Source: Cupriavidus basilensis (GTDB taxonomy: Bacteria > Pseudomonadota > Gammaproteobacteria > Burkholderiales > Burkholderiaceae). Taken from it: a DNA stretch of 64,000 nt. The translations under genes were made by a program, and so were the position numbers. The notes beneath the pieces were generated by a model that did no database searches, was not told the DNA's origin, and saw only the letters and a program-made list of their open reading frames with translations. The DNA lies in the NCBI RefSeq assembly GCF_000832305.1, contig NZ_CP010537.1, positions 1,426,001 to 1,490,000 on the forward strand. The letters are read 5' to 3'. Within the stretch, counting starts at the first letter, position 1. Every line of letters starts with the position of its first letter. Positions 1 through 8,878 of the stretch are shown here, piece after piece.

Positions 1-20
1 TCCTTTCCTTCTCCTTGGGG

Positions 21-725
21 TTATTCGAGTGCGCCGGCCGGAATGGCCCAGCGCACGAGGGAAACGCTCTTTTCCATGCTGATGCGGCTGACGATCTGCT
101 CCAGCTTGCCTTCATTGCCGGGCGCGGCCAGCACGTCGGCGCGGACTTCTATGTGTCCGCCGGCGGCGGTGTCCTCGCTGTGCAGGGACTGCAGCAGCAG
201 GGCGGGCATTTCGGTCAGCGCATGCAGCAGCAAGCCGCGCACACGGATTTCTTCCTGGGCCGTGCATACCGTGGTGATGCGATAAACCATCTCCACTTCC
301 GGCGCGGTGGCCGTGCCGTTGCGATTGATGCGCTGGCCCAGCATGCGCAGGCCAAAGTTGGCGCACAGGATGCAGGCGGTGCCGATGGCGGCTTCCAGCG
401 CATGGCCAAGGCCGGCAAGCACGCCGACGGCGGCGGAGCACCACAGCGTGGCAGCGGTATTCAGGCCGCGCACGTTCAGGCCGTCGCGCATGATCACGCC
501 GGCGCCGAGAAAGCCGATGCCCGAGACGACCTGCGCGGCAATGCGCGCATGCCCCTGCGGATCAAACGTAAAAGCGGAAACCGAAACAAACAAGGCCGCG
601 CCCGCGGCGACCAGCGCGTTTGTGCGCAGCCCCGCCATGCGCTGGCGCAGCTGCCGTTCGGTACCGATGCAAGCGCCCAGCGCTAGCGCTTCGAGCAAGC
701 GCAGGGCAAATTCGTGCCACACCAT
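21..725 (-). CDS. mgtC: MgtC/SapB family inner-membrane protein
   Basis: The predicted 234-residue protein has the hydrophobic N-terminal MgtC domain (about residues 5-130), with conserved stretches such as GACIGTERQLRQR and GIGFLGAGVIMRDG, followed by a soluble ACT-like C-terminal domain. MgtC proteins support growth at low magnesium and modulate F1Fo ATP synthase or phosphate/Mg homeostasis in some pathogens; the role here is inferred from family only. I chose the ATG at 725 because a GGGAG ribosome site lies six bases upstream; an in-frame TTG at 770 would add 15 residues without a good site. It is transcribed alone, from a promoter about 280 bp away. Confidence 0.85.
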   Translation of the reverse strand: MVWHEFALRLLEALALGACIGTERQLRQRMAGLRTNALVAAGAALFVSVSAFTFDPQGHARIAAQVVSGIGFLGAGVIMRDGLNVRGLNTAATLWCSAAVGVLAGLGHALEAAIGTACILCANFGLRMLGQRINRNGTATAPEVEMVYRITTVCTAQEEIRVRGLLLHALTEMPALLLQSLHSEDTAAGGHIEVRADVLAAPGNEGKLEQIVSRISMEKSVSLVRWAIPAGALE

Positions 726-1003
726 GAGAACTCCCGTGTCGAGCAGGAGGCACCGGTGAGCCTTGTGCAAATCGCGGGCAAGCGCAGGCAGCGGCGTGCC
801 GCAACGCAGGCGCGATCAGAAGAATGAAGCCGTATTCAAGAAGAGAGGCGGGACAGGACGTCCGGCCTCGAGAGCACCGTGCCGCAAGCGGGGCACGGTC
901 GCTAGGGATACCGTGGCCCGTCAGGCGGAGGTGCCGATCCTGGATCGACTACTGTCGTCGGAACAAGTGCTCACTGGGTAGCCCTGGAATTGAGAACCCG
1001 CGT
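726..1003 (-). promoter_or_regulatory. Long structured 5' leader of mgtC
   Basis: This gene-free stretch lies between the predicted promoter and mgtC. It contains a perfect 8-bp hairpin (876-883 with 892-899, 8-nt loop). I do not recognise a known M-box, mgtA-leader or yybP-ykoY consensus, and no convincing leader peptide. Long regulatory leaders are common in front of Mg2+ genes of enterobacteria, so riboregulation is possible but unproven. Confidence 0.3.
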
Positions 1004-1032
1004 ACTGTAGCGGCGCAAGTTGAATGGGTCAA
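1004..1032 (-). promoter_or_regulatory. Predicted sigma70 promoter of mgtC
   Basis: On the minus strand TTGACC (1027-1032) and TACAGT (1004-1009) are separated by exactly 17 bp, a close match to the sigma70 consensus. It would give a transcript with a leader of about 270 nt before the mgtC start at 725. The prediction comes from the sequence only. Confidence 0.5.
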
Positions 1033-1208
1033 GCACAAAACGGCGGATGCCTGCGATTAATCGATATTGAAGGCTGAATGCATGTAGATTGCCTGAAAAT
1101 CAATCGGACAAGTCTGAAAATAGATCAGAAAATTCCCGAGTCAATTCGTCGCATCGGAATATCTCGCGGCCTCATCTGGCGTGCCGCGAGATTGGCGCAT
1201 TGCGATAG

Positions 1209-2441
1209 TCAGTGCGTCGGCGCCGGCACGGCAGCGCGCCGCGACCGCGCCGCCAGCACCTGGCTCAGGCCCAGCCCGCCGAGCGCCGCCACGGCCGAGA
1301 ACAGGAACACCGAGCCATAGCCCGCATGGCTGGCGATCACGCCGGCCACCGGGCCGGTCAGCCCCAGCGCCAGGTCCAGGAACAGCGCATAGGCGCCAAG
1401 CGCCGAGCCGCGGTTGCTCTGGGGCACCAGCTTGACCGCCTCCATGCCCAGCGACGGGAACACCAGGGCAAAGCCAAAGCCGGTGACGGCGGCGCCGATC
1501 AGCGCCTGCGCGGGCGTTGGCGCAAGCCAGATCAGGGCCAGGCCGGCGGCTTCCACGGCAAACGAGCACAGCGCCACCCGGTAGCCGCCAAAGCGGCCGA
1601 TGCTATCGGCCAGCAGCAGGCGCGCCACCACAAAGCTCACGCCCAGGCTGGTCAGCGCCAGCGCGGCATGGTCCCAGCCGTGGCTGGCGTAGTACAGCGT
1701 GACAAAGGCCGTGATGGCGCCAAAGCCCACCGAGCCCAGCGCCAGGCACAGGCCAAACGGCGTCATATGGCGGAACACCGTGCGAAACGGCATGCGCGCG
1801 CCCTTTACCGTGGGCACCGCTGCCTTGCGCCGGGCCAGCATGAACGCGGCCAGGGCCATGACGGTGGTGACGATGCCCAGCGAGGCAAAGCCCCAGCGCG
1901 CATCCAGCAGCACGCCAACCGGCGCGCCCAGCGCCAGCGCGCCGTAGGTGGTCATGCCATTCCACGAGATCACCTTGCCGGTATGGCGGGCGCCCACGTC
2001 GCCGATGCCCCAGGCAATGGTGCCGGTGGTCACCAGGCTCTCGCCCGCGCCCAGCATCAGCCGGCCGGCGAACAGCCACGCCAGGCTAAGCCAGCCGATC
2101 GACACGAACAGGCTGGACACCACGCCCAGCAACCCGCTGGCGGCAACCAGCGTGAGTCCGAGCGTGACGGATTTCTTGGGACCCTGCAGGTCGCACAGGT
2201 TGCCGGCGTAGGCGCGGCTCAGCAGCGTGGCCAGGTACTGGATGCTGACCGCCAGCCCGGCCACGACCGTGCCATAGCCAAGATCGCCGTGGACAAAGCC
2301 GGGCACCACCGCCAGCGGCAGGCCGACCGTCAGGTAGGCAATGAAGTTGAAGGAGACGATGGCGACGATGCGCCGGTTGATGCTGCCTTGCTGGTGTTCC
2401 CCGGATTCCGGGGCGGCGAGGGTCGTGCTGTTTGCGGACAT
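1209..2441 (-). CDS. MFS transporter, YhhS/YfcJ-like
   Basis: A 410-residue, 12-helix major-facilitator protein. The order of motifs follows E. coli YhhS closely: FNFIAYLTVGLPLAVVPG in the first helix, a QYLATLLSR segment, DLQGPKK in the loop 2-3 signature region, VISWNGMTTYGALALGAP, and LDLALGLTGPVAGV near the end. YhhS-like carriers are probably effluxers of small molecules such as arabinose-like sugars or glyphosate; the substrate here is unknown. The reading frame stays open far upstream, but similarity starts just after the ATG at 2441, so I place the start there although its ribosome site is weak. Confidence 0.85.
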   Translation of the reverse strand: MSANSTTLAAPESGEHQQGSINRRIVAIVSFNFIAYLTVGLPLAVVPGFVHGDLGYGTVVAGLAVSIQYLATLLSRAYAGNLCDLQGPKKSVTLGLTLVAASGLLGVVSSLFVSIGWLSLAWLFAGRLMLGAGESLVTTGTIAWGIGDVGARHTGKVISWNGMTTYGALALGAPVGVLLDARWGFASLGIVTTVMALAAFMLARRKAAVPTVKGARMPFRTVFRHMTPFGLCLALGSVGFGAITAFVTLYYASHGWDHAALALTSLGVSFVVARLLLADSIGRFGGYRVALCSFAVEAAGLALIWLAPTPAQALIGAAVTGFGFALVFPSLGMEAVKLVPQSNRGSALGAYALFLDLALGLTGPVAGVIASHAGYGSVFLFSAVAALGGLGLSQVLAARSRRAAVPAPTH

Positions 2442-2741
2442 GGCGATGCGAAGGCGAGTGTCTTGGCGCTGAAAGCGCAGAGCCCGGACAACGAACCGTG
2501 GCGCGCCATGCTCGGGGCGCGCGGGAAAGTGCGGTCTTGGGGCGAATGCGAAGCGGGTAGCGAAGCTGTGTGCGGGCGCTACTCGAGGCGGTGGATCGAT
2601 ACGGCGGGGCGCAGGCGGTGGGCTGGCAACATGAGCAGGGACATGGCTAGGGGGCGGTTGGCCGGCCTGTGTCCCCAGAAGCTGGCCGGTGAAATCGGAG
2701 CCGCCCGGTCGTATGCAAGTCCGCCGCTGCTGGCCGGGGAA

Positions 2742-2770
2742 TTTTAAGCGGCTGTTTAGTTGGTGTAAAT
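2742..2770 (-). promoter_or_regulatory. Predicted sigma70 promoter of the YhhS-like gene
   Basis: On the minus strand TTTACA (2765-2770) and TAAAAT (2742-2747) are 17 bp apart, in a locally AT-rich patch within otherwise GC-rich DNA. The resulting leader would be about 290 nt. The rest of 2442-2995 holds no gene I can support. Confidence 0.5.
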
Positions 2771-2914
2771 CGGGGTTGCGGAATTTAGCCCCCCGAGTGC
2801 GCCCGAACCGGTGCCAGATCGAACTGAAGTGCGCTAAGTGGCACGTTCGCGGGGGTGGCGAGGCCTGTGCAAGGGCGTTCGCGGAGGTGGACAATGCCGC
2901 GTGGCGGCAGCAGG

Positions 2915-2973
2915 TTTCACCACCAGTTCCGCCACCGTTTCGTTACCAGTTTGGTCACCAGTTTCATCACCAA
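2915..2973. repeat. 12-bp degenerate tandem repeat upstream of gnd
   Basis: Five units of about 12 bp with consensus TTTCnTCACCAG follow each other (one unit is 11 bp). The array ends 22 bp before the gnd start codon. See the finding on spacer repeats. Confidence 0.7.
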
Positions 2974-2995
2974 TGACGCAGTGGGAGGACCGGAT

Positions 2996-4033
2996 ATGCA
3001 ACTCGGAATCATAGGGCTCGGGCGCATGGGCGCGAACATCGCAAGGCGGCTGCTGCGCGCGCAGCATGAGGTGGTGGTGTACAACCGCAGCGCCGACAAG
3101 GTGCAGGCCCTGGCAGCGGATGGTGCCGTCGGCGTCACCAGCATCGAGGCGCTGGTTGGCGAACTGGCCGCGCCGCGCGCGATCTGGGTCATGTTGCCGG
3201 CAGGCGACACCACCGAGCAGATGATCGCCACGCTGGCGGACCTGCTCGAGCCGGGCGACGTCATCATCGACGGCGGCAACACCTTCTACAAGGACGACAT
3301 TCGGCGCGCGGGCGAGCTGGCGGCGCGCCAGTTGCACTATGTGGACGTGGGCACCTCGGGCGGGGTCTGGGGCCTGGAGCGCGGCTATTGCCTGATGATC
3401 GGCGGCAGGCAAGAGGTCGTCGGCCGGCTCGATCCGCTGTTCGATACGCTGGCGCCGGGCTATGGCGATATCCCGCGCACGCCGGGGCGCAACCCCGCGA
3501 ACGACCGCGCCGAGCGCGGCTACATCCACGCCGGGCCTGCGGGCGCGGGCCACTTCGTGAAGATGGTCCACAACGGCATCGAGTACGGACTGATGCAGGC
3601 CTATGCCGAGGGCTTCGACATCCTCAAGACCAAGGCCGCCGAGAGCCTGCCCGAGGCCGAGCGCTTCGCGCTCGACCTGGCGGATATCGCCGAGGTGTGG
3701 CGGCGCGGCAGCGTGGTGTCCTCGTGGCTGCTCGATCTCACCGCGCAGGCGCTTGCCAGCGACGTCAAGCTCTCGCGCTTCTCCGGGGAAGTCGCCGACA
3801 GCGGGGAGGGGCGCTGGACGATCGACGCGGCTGTCGAGCAGGCGGTGCCGGTGCCGGTGCTGGCCAGCGCGTTGTTTGCACGGTTCCGCTCGCGCCAGGA
3901 TCACACCTATGGCGAGCGGCTGCTCTCGGCCATGCGCTTCGGGTTTGGCGGGCACGTGGAAGAGCATGGCGGCGGGGAGTCCGCCGTGGCGCACGCCAGC
4001 CGCCCCGCCGGCCTGCCTGATTCCGCACTTTAG
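2996..4033 (+). CDS. gnd: 6-phosphogluconate dehydrogenase, decarboxylating (short form)
   Basis: This cytoplasmic enzyme oxidises and decarboxylates 6-phosphogluconate to ribulose 5-phosphate. The 345-residue protein starts with a Rossmann GLGRMG motif (residues 7-12); an Arg at 31 after the second strand suggests some NADP use. The GTSGG substrate loop is at 119-123 and the catalytic Lys/Asn pair of the KMVHNG motif at 189 and 193. It belongs to the short GndA/YqeC-type class rather than the 470-residue form. A GGGAGG site seven bases before the ATG at 2996 sets the start. It is flanked by unrelated genes and looks monocistronic. The [19 protein letters not shown] tail is typical of this class. 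Confidence 0.9.
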   Translation: MQLGIIGLGRMGANIARRLLRAQHEVVVYNRSADKVQALAADGAVGVTSIEALVGELAAPRAIWVMLPAGDTTEQMIATLADLLEPGDVIIDGGNTFYKDDIRRAGELAARQLHYVDVGTSGGVWGLERGYCLMIGGRQEVVGRLDPLFDTLAPGYGDIPRTPGRNPANDRAERGYIHAGPAGAGHFVKMVHNGIEYGLMQAYAEGFDILKTKAAESLPEAERFALDLADIAEVWRRGSVVSSWLLDLTAQALASDVKLSRFSGEVADSGEGRWTIDAAVEQAVPVPVLASALFARFRSRQDHTYGERLLSAMRFGFGGHVEEHGGGESAVAHASRPAGLPDSAL

Positions 4034-4237
4034 TGGGGTGAGGCGAGAATTCGTCGGCCCATTGCCGCGCTGTCGCTAAATTTCCCCAAAGATTGGCCGT
4101 TAGCCGGAGCAGTGGCTCGTCATGGCAGCGCGCCGCTCCAGCGCCAAGCACCGCTGGAGCCACGCGGCGATGCCGGGCCCGGGGAAACCATCAACACCGC
4201 GCAGCGAGCCCGCGCATTGCGGGGACAAAGGAAGCGT

Positions 4238-5200
4238 ATGAGCAGCTCGATGAGAGACATCGACGAACGGACCAACCTGACCAATAACAACCAGTTCGAG
4301 TTGCTGTTGTTCCGCCTGGGCGAGTCGGACCAGTCCGCGCAGAGCGAACTGTTCGGCATCAACGTCTTCAAGGTCCGCGAAATCCTGGTAATGCCCCAGG
4401 TCACCACCGTGGTCGGCGGCGGCCCGGCCATGCTCGGCATGGCCGATATCCGCGGCCAGGTGATTCCGGTGATCGACCTGCCCAAGATGGTGGGATGCAC
4501 GCCGCGCACCGGCGTGAACATCCTGCTGGTGACCGAATACGCGCGCTCCACGCAAGGCTTTGCCGTGGAAGCCGTGGAAGAAATCGTGCGCCTTGAGTGG
4601 AACCAGGTAGTCTCGGCCGAGAACAGCGTGCGGGGCGATATGGTGACCAGCATCGCCAAGCTCCATAACGAGGCCGATCCCGCGAACCCGCGCCTGGTCC
4701 AGGTGCTGGACGTGGAGCAGATCCTGCGCGACGTGCTGCCGACCCGCCAGCCGGAAGTGGACCCCAAGACGGTCGGGCCGCAACTGACGCTGCGCCCCGG
4801 CACCAAGATCCTGGCCGCCGACGATTCCGCTTTTGCCCGCAGCCTGATCGAACAAGGCCTCAAGGCCATGGGCGTGCCGGTGCTGATGACCAAGACCGGC
4901 CAGGAGGCCTGGCAGCAACTGGGCGAGATCGCCGATCACGCCGCCGCCAACGGCCGCACCGTGCAGGACGAGATCGCGCTGGTGCTGACCGACCTGGAAA
5001 TGCCCGAGATGGACGGTTTCACGCTAACCCGCAAGATCAAGGCGGACGCGCGCTTCAAGTCGATCCCGGTGGTGATCCACTCCTCGCTGTCCGGGACGGC
5101 CAGCGAAGACCACGTGCGCAAGGTGGGGGCCGATGCGTACGTGTCGAAGTTCCTGGCGAAGGACCTGGCGGATACGATCCGGGGCGTGCTGGCACGTTGA
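4238..5200 (+). CDS. cheV: Chemotaxis coupling protein CheV (CheW-receiver)
   Basis: The 320-residue protein couples chemoreceptors to CheA. An N-terminal CheW domain (about 15-165) is followed by a response-regulator receiver (about 188-320) with the acidic pair D195/D196, phospho-acceptor D252 in LVLTDLEMPEMDG, and Lys304. Phosphorylation of the receiver is thought to tune adaptation. The ATG at 4238 follows an AAAGGAAG ribosome site. It stands outside any che operon; the only chemoreceptor in the window is 20 kb away. A strong palindrome follows the stop codon. Confidence 0.92.
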   Translation: MSSSMRDIDERTNLTNNNQFELLLFRLGESDQSAQSELFGINVFKVREILVMPQVTTVVGGGPAMLGMADIRGQVIPVIDLPKMVGCTPRTGVNILLVTEYARSTQGFAVEAVEEIVRLEWNQVVSAENSVRGDMVTSIAKLHNEADPANPRLVQVLDVEQILRDVLPTRQPEVDPKTVGPQLTLRPGTKILAADDSAFARSLIEQGLKAMGVPVLMTKTGQEAWQQLGEIADHAAANGRTVQDEIALVLTDLEMPEMDGFTLTRKIKADARFKSIPVVIHSSLSGTASEDHVRKVGADAYVSKFLAKDLADTIRGVLAR

Positions 5201-5223
5201 TTCTCTGTGCCTTTCTTGGCTGT

Positions 5224-5313
5224 CCCGCCCGCTCCCACTTGTGGGAGCGGGCGGGCGCTCGTTACACACAGGCAAACCTCAGCGCTTGTGGGGGAGGGGG
5301 CGGGCGCTCGTTT
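5224..5313. repeat. REP-like palindromes after cheV, possible terminator
   Basis: A perfect 15-bp inverted repeat (5224-5238 with 5241-5255) is followed by GCGGGCGCTCG. A second, degenerate copy with the same tail GGGCGGGCGCTCG ends near 5311, and a third occurs at 35407-35450. The shared tail marks a dispersed repeat family rather than a simple terminator, although the palindrome may end cheV transcription. The second copy abuts the break point of the truncated gene at 5314. Confidence 0.6.
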
Positions 5314-5820
5314 GACCTCAGGACGAGGGTTCTCGATCAAGCCAAATACGCTTGTTCGACCGCCCCCTTTTCCCAAGCCTTGCGCCAGTAGTGTCGCCGA
5401 TTCAAGCGTGGGAACCTTCCGCAGAAAACCGTAGGCAATTTCCATCGCGGTACTGCTCGTTCTTGGGTCGCTCACGATGGCGCGGACTTCCGGCACGATG
5501 GCGTTCTGTTGCCGACGAACATAGGCATAAGCTTCATCCCACTGCTCGTGGTCGATCATTTGTGCCAGGCCAGGCATATTCGTTTGCTCCGGAATGGCGA
5601 GATCTTGCGCGGCCCATGTTTGTGGCAATGCAATGGTGCTGGCAAGCAGCAGGCTCAGGCAAAGACGCCTTGCCCAGCGTTGTCGGACGGTGGTGCCCAT
5701 ACGCTGCGCAAAAGTTGGCTGCGGCTGCATCCAGCGAGGCGTTGGCTGCGAATCGTTACCGGCTGCTGGTTTGTCGTCCGGCTCGGGCGAGGGGATGCCT
5801 TGCGGGTCCATGTCGGCCAT
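5314..5820 (-). pseudogene. Truncated tandem copy of the secreted partner gene
   Basis: Bases 5314-5700 repeat 6414-6800 without any indel, at an offset of exactly 1100 bp. This copy encodes only the signal peptide and roughly the first 129 residues of the neighbour. At 5313 similarity stops at a REP-like element and the frame runs on into unrelated sequence antisense to cheV. The part coding for the mature protein is almost unchanged (about five differences in 267 bp) while the signal-peptide part is clearly diverged. Translation could start at ATG 5820, five bases after the stop of the full-length gene, adding a 40-residue Pro/Gln-rich stretch, or at ATG 5700. I regard it as a broken duplicate. 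Confidence 0.75.
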
Positions 5821-5825
5821 CTTGC

Positions 5826-6800
5826 TTACACTCCGTTCGTGACCGGATGGAGCTCATCGGTCACCGTGTAACCCAAGTCGCGCAGCTTCTGCTTGACCAG
5901 TTCGCGTTGCTCCTTGCAATAGGTCACGTCGTCCTCGATGTTGAACGGTACGTCGATTTTCAGCGTCTTGACAATGATGTTCAGCGCGTAGTCGCGGGCG
6001 CGTAGATAGCGCAGTTCTTGGGGTGTCATGGCTGATTCGCTGCCATCCGCGTTATAGCGGCGCAGTCCGATATCCCTGATCGGCATCGGGTCGTTCAGCA
6101 CGGGAATCAGCACCGGCACAAATTTCGGCGTGCGCCATGCGCGGAACTGATAGAAGATCATGAGCGGGACCATTTTCCCGTCGCGGTTACCCGCACCCAG
6201 CGCGCGCGTCATCAGTTCCATACTGCCGGGGTCGTCCAGCAGCGCGAGACCGAAAGCCGCCGCAATTCGCGTCTGATAATACTTGGCCGTCACATAGGGC
6301 TTCAGATCGGCGATGCGCTGCTCCGCTGGCACGGGGATCTGCGCCATCGTGAGCAGAAGGTTCTTGTTTTCCTCCTCCTTTGGAGGTTGGAGCTTCGCTT
6401 TGAGAATGGGATAGACCTCAGGACGAGGGTTCTCGATCAAGCCAAATACGCTTGTTCGACCGCCCCCTTTTCCCAAGCCTTGCGCCAGTAGCGTCGCCGA
6501 TTCAAGCGTGGGAACCTTCCGAAGAAAACCGTAGGCAATTTCCATCGCGGTACCGCTCGTTCTTGGGTCGCTCACGATGGCGCGGACTTCCGGCACGATG
6601 GCATTCTGTTGCTGACGAACATAGGCATAAGCTTCATCCCACTGCTCGTGGTCGATCATTTGTGCCAGGCCAGGCATATTCGTTTGCTCCTGTATGACTT
6701 GATCTTGCGCAGCACACACCCGTGGTACCGCTACGGTGCAGGTGAGCAGCAGACTCAGGCAAAAACGCCTTGTCCAGCGTTGTCGGACGGTGGTGACCAT
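5826..6800 (-). CDS. Secreted protein of unknown function, putative immunity partner of the metalloprotease
   Basis: The 324-residue product has a signal peptide (residues 1-31, two Arg, a leucine-rich core, cleavage after CAA). The mature part is helical with repeated short segments suggestive of HEAT-like repeats (for example LKPYVTAKYYQTRIAAAFGL). I recognise no family. Its start overlaps the 3' end of the metalloprotease gene by 46 bp, so the two are translationally coupled, and it has been duplicated in tandem. Coupled, periplasm-directed, duplicated small partners behind a toxin-like gene are typical of effector-immunity pairs; the role is inferred from this arrangement alone. It could instead be a chaperone or an unrelated periplasmic protein. 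Confidence 0.6.
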   Translation of the reverse strand: MVTTVRQRWTRRFCLSLLLTCTVAVPRVCAAQDQVIQEQTNMPGLAQMIDHEQWDEAYAYVRQQQNAIVPEVRAIVSDPRTSGTAMEIAYGFLRKVPTLESATLLAQGLGKGGGRTSVFGLIENPRPEVYPILKAKLQPPKEEENKNLLLTMAQIPVPAEQRIADLKPYVTAKYYQTRIAAAFGLALLDDPGSMELMTRALGAGNRDGKMVPLMIFYQFRAWRTPKFVPVLIPVLNDPMPIRDIGLRRYNADGSESAMTPQELRYLRARDYALNIIVKTLKIDVPFNIEDDVTYCKEQRELVKQKLRDLGYTVTDELHPVTNGV

Positions 6801-8761
6801 GCCGCTTTCTTCTCCGTTGACGATTCAGACTGGTTAAGTAGTGCGATCCCGCGCGCCGTGACAATTTCAGATTCTTCTGGCGAAGACACGACCTTCGGCA
6901 CCGTCTTGCAGCACAGCATCTTGCCGCCCACATGCCAGCCATTGCCAACATCCTGTTGCCGTCCTCGTTGCCGGGTATTGGCGTCCAGTGGACCGATGCC
7001 GTTCAAACCGGTATAGACATACATCAGCATCCGGCGAGACCAGAAATCCTCCAGGTTGTGGCGTTCATCCCTGCCTTGAATTTGCACGTGAACATCGTCC
7101 CCCTCGGGGTTATGCGTTGCGGGGTGCCATAGTCCGAGAAAATGCCCGATCTCGTGGGCGAAAGTCTGGATGAGCTGATCCTGACTGGAAGGCTGGCCGC
7201 CACGCATCTGCTCGGCGGCCACCAGGGCGGTATTGCAAACCCCCCAGCCAATGCCACTACCGATTGTGGACTCCACCACATACATGTTCAGATGCCTCGC
7301 CTTGCGATTCAGATTGGTCACCGCGGGGAACTCGTTCACTGCAGGTTGCCCGTTTTTGGCAGGCTTGACGGTCATCGCCCCTGCCTGCGTCAAGTCGATG
7401 GTGTCATTCAGCCATTGCTTGACCTCAAAGCGAACCCCCGCTGCCCGCCAGATGTCATTGATCTTGTCGAAGATGGGTCCAAGCCTTGGACGCTGAAGGG
7501 ACGGGGGAACCCGTGGAATCTCCGGCTTGCCGGCCTGCCCAATGGACACAAAATGCACCGCCACAGCAACGTTGATGGGCGCGTAGACCTGCACAGCCAG
7601 GGTGTGTAGTAGCGGCCCAGTTGGGCCGCCGTAGCGAACTTCAATCTTGGCTTTTGCTGCTCCCGCTTCGTTGGGCAGACCAGCCAACCCCGTCAGCTCG
7701 ATCAGATCGCCCGTCACCTGACTGATCTTGACCGTGCTTTCATCCGTGCTGACGAAGCTCAGCGGCACGCTTGCCCCGACATGCAGGCGCAGCAGCAACA
7801 GGTCAATTCTCTGTCCAGCCATCAGGCTCACGATTGGCCCGTCATGCTCCCGGTAGCCGCGCTCGTCCAGTTCGGGCCTGCCCGGATGAAAGGTGGTCGA
7901 TTCGTTGTACCGCACGAAACGCACCGGTACAAACCGGTGTCCATCGTAGATTTCGCGTGCCAGCGGTTTGGGCGACGGTCCCGGCGTGGCGGATCCGACT
8001 GTGCCTTTGTCTTTCGGTCGTGGCGGGGGCGGGACGGTACATGGTTCCATGGTGCCCGGAGGGGCGCTGCCGCCGCCCGCTGCCAGCTTGGCGACGAAGT
8101 CGGGGTGAAACCGCTTGACGTTCGAGCCAGTGAGGTCGCGGTGAAAGCCAAAGGCCTGCGACGGATCGATCTTTCTGCCAGCGAGTTCATGCCGCTCAAT
8201 TTCGCCATTGGGCTCAAAGCCGCTGTCCACCTGAAAGCGCAGGATCGCGTCCTCGATTTCGATGTGGTCCAGCTTGTCATCGGGAATCTGCGACACAGCC
8301 ACTTGCCCGGGACGTACGGACCGATAGGGCTTGTCGTAGTAACCCAGCACCATCAGGCGACGCTTGGCACCCTGGATGCCCATCGTCGTCGTGCCGTCGG
8401 TCTTCTCGTCATCGCTGTAGTCACGCGCGGTCAACTGGATCAGCGTGCCAAGAATCTCCAGTTCGCCTGTGATGCCAGGTTGCAGGCCCGGCAAGAGAAT
8501 CTGGCCGTTGGCCCCAGTCGTGCCTTCGCTGTCCGTTTGCCCAGGGATGCGCAGTTTGTAGCTGAGGCCAGCCAACCCGCGCTCGGCCTCAGTGCGGGAG
8601 ATACCCGGAAACAGTTGGAAATAGATGCGCAATGGGCGCAGCGGCAGCACCACCTTGCACACCGCGCCGCCCGGCTTGAGGGTCAACTCCGGATTCGGTG
8701 CAGGCCGCGCGGGTGTTCTGGCAAGCGGCTTTTGCGAAGGATGTGCGGAATGGGTCGCCAT
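6755..8761 (-). CDS. Multidomain zinc metalloprotease (metzincin type), candidate secreted effector
   Basis: The 668-residue protein has no signal peptide. A beta-rich N-terminal domain (about 25-110, with GQTDSEGTTGANGQ) precedes a peptidoglycan-binding-like segment (about 128-195), a proline-rich linker, an Ig-like region (about 310-395) and a protease domain (about 400-620). The motif HEIGHFLGLWH at 536-546 is a complete metzincin zinc site, with a possible Met-turn at RRMLMYVY (576-583). Beta-sandwich plus peptidoglycan-binding modules are frequent in type VI secretion cargo, but no T6SS gene is left in the window. The ATG at 8761 lies 8 bp after the end of an upstream gene remnant, so the gene once belonged to a longer operon. 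Secretion route and target are inference. Confidence 0.75.
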   Translation of the reverse strand: MATHSAHPSQKPLARTPARPAPNPELTLKPGGAVCKVVLPLRPLRIYFQLFPGISRTEAERGLAGLSYKLRIPGQTDSEGTTGANGQILLPGLQPGITGELEILGTLIQLTARDYSDDEKTDGTTTMGIQGAKRRLMVLGYYDKPYRSVRPGQVAVSQIPDDKLDHIEIEDAILRFQVDSGFEPNGEIERHELAGRKIDPSQAFGFHRDLTGSNVKRFHPDFVAKLAAGGGSAPPGTMEPCTVPPPPRPKDKGTVGSATPGPSPKPLAREIYDGHRFVPVRFVRYNESTTFHPGRPELDERGYREHDGPIVSLMAGQRIDLLLLRLHVGASVPLSFVSTDESTVKISQVTGDLIELTGLAGLPNEAGAAKAKIEVRYGGPTGPLLHTLAVQVYAPINVAVAVHFVSIGQAGKPEIPRVPPSLQRPRLGPIFDKINDIWRAAGVRFEVKQWLNDTIDLTQAGAMTVKPAKNGQPAVNEFPAVTNLNRKARHLNMYVVESTIGSGIGWGVCNTALVAAEQMRGGQPSSQDQLIQTFAHEIGHFLGLWHPATHNPEGDDVHVQIQGRDERHNLEDFWSRRMLMYVYTGLNGIGPLDANTRQRGRQQDVGNGWHVGGKMLCCKTVPKVVSSPEESEIVTARGIALLNQSESSTEKKAAWSPPSDNAGQGVFA

Positions 8762-8769
8762 AAGCTGTC

Positions 8770-8878
8770 TTATAGAATTTCAATCTTTACGGTTTCGCCG
8801 AACTCGGCTAGCTTGAGCGCAGTCTCTCCGTCCGCATTGGTCGCGCCTTCGATGCGGCTGCCTCCCGAAAAAATCCGC
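8770..8878 (-). pseudogene. C-terminal remnant of a lost upstream gene
   Basis: In the minus direction about 35 codons stay open up to a stop at 8770, ending GETALKLAEFGETVKIEIL. The fragment contains a TNADGETA loop like the TDSEGTTG loop of the metalloprotease N-terminus, as found in transthyretin-like domains of secretion-associated proteins. A stop codon interrupts the frame near 8880. It lies 8 bp before the metalloprotease start, as expected for the preceding gene of an operon whose body was deleted. Confidence 0.45.

Noticed and set aside
2855..2995. N-terminal extension of gnd by 47 codons
   Set aside because: The extension is encoded by the 12-bp repeats and precedes the Rossmann start; a strong ribosome site lies before ATG 2996.
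4936..5820. Apparent 294-residue protein
   Set aside because: Only 5314-5700 matches the neighbouring secreted protein; the rest is antisense to cheV and REP DNA, so it is annotated as a truncated copy.
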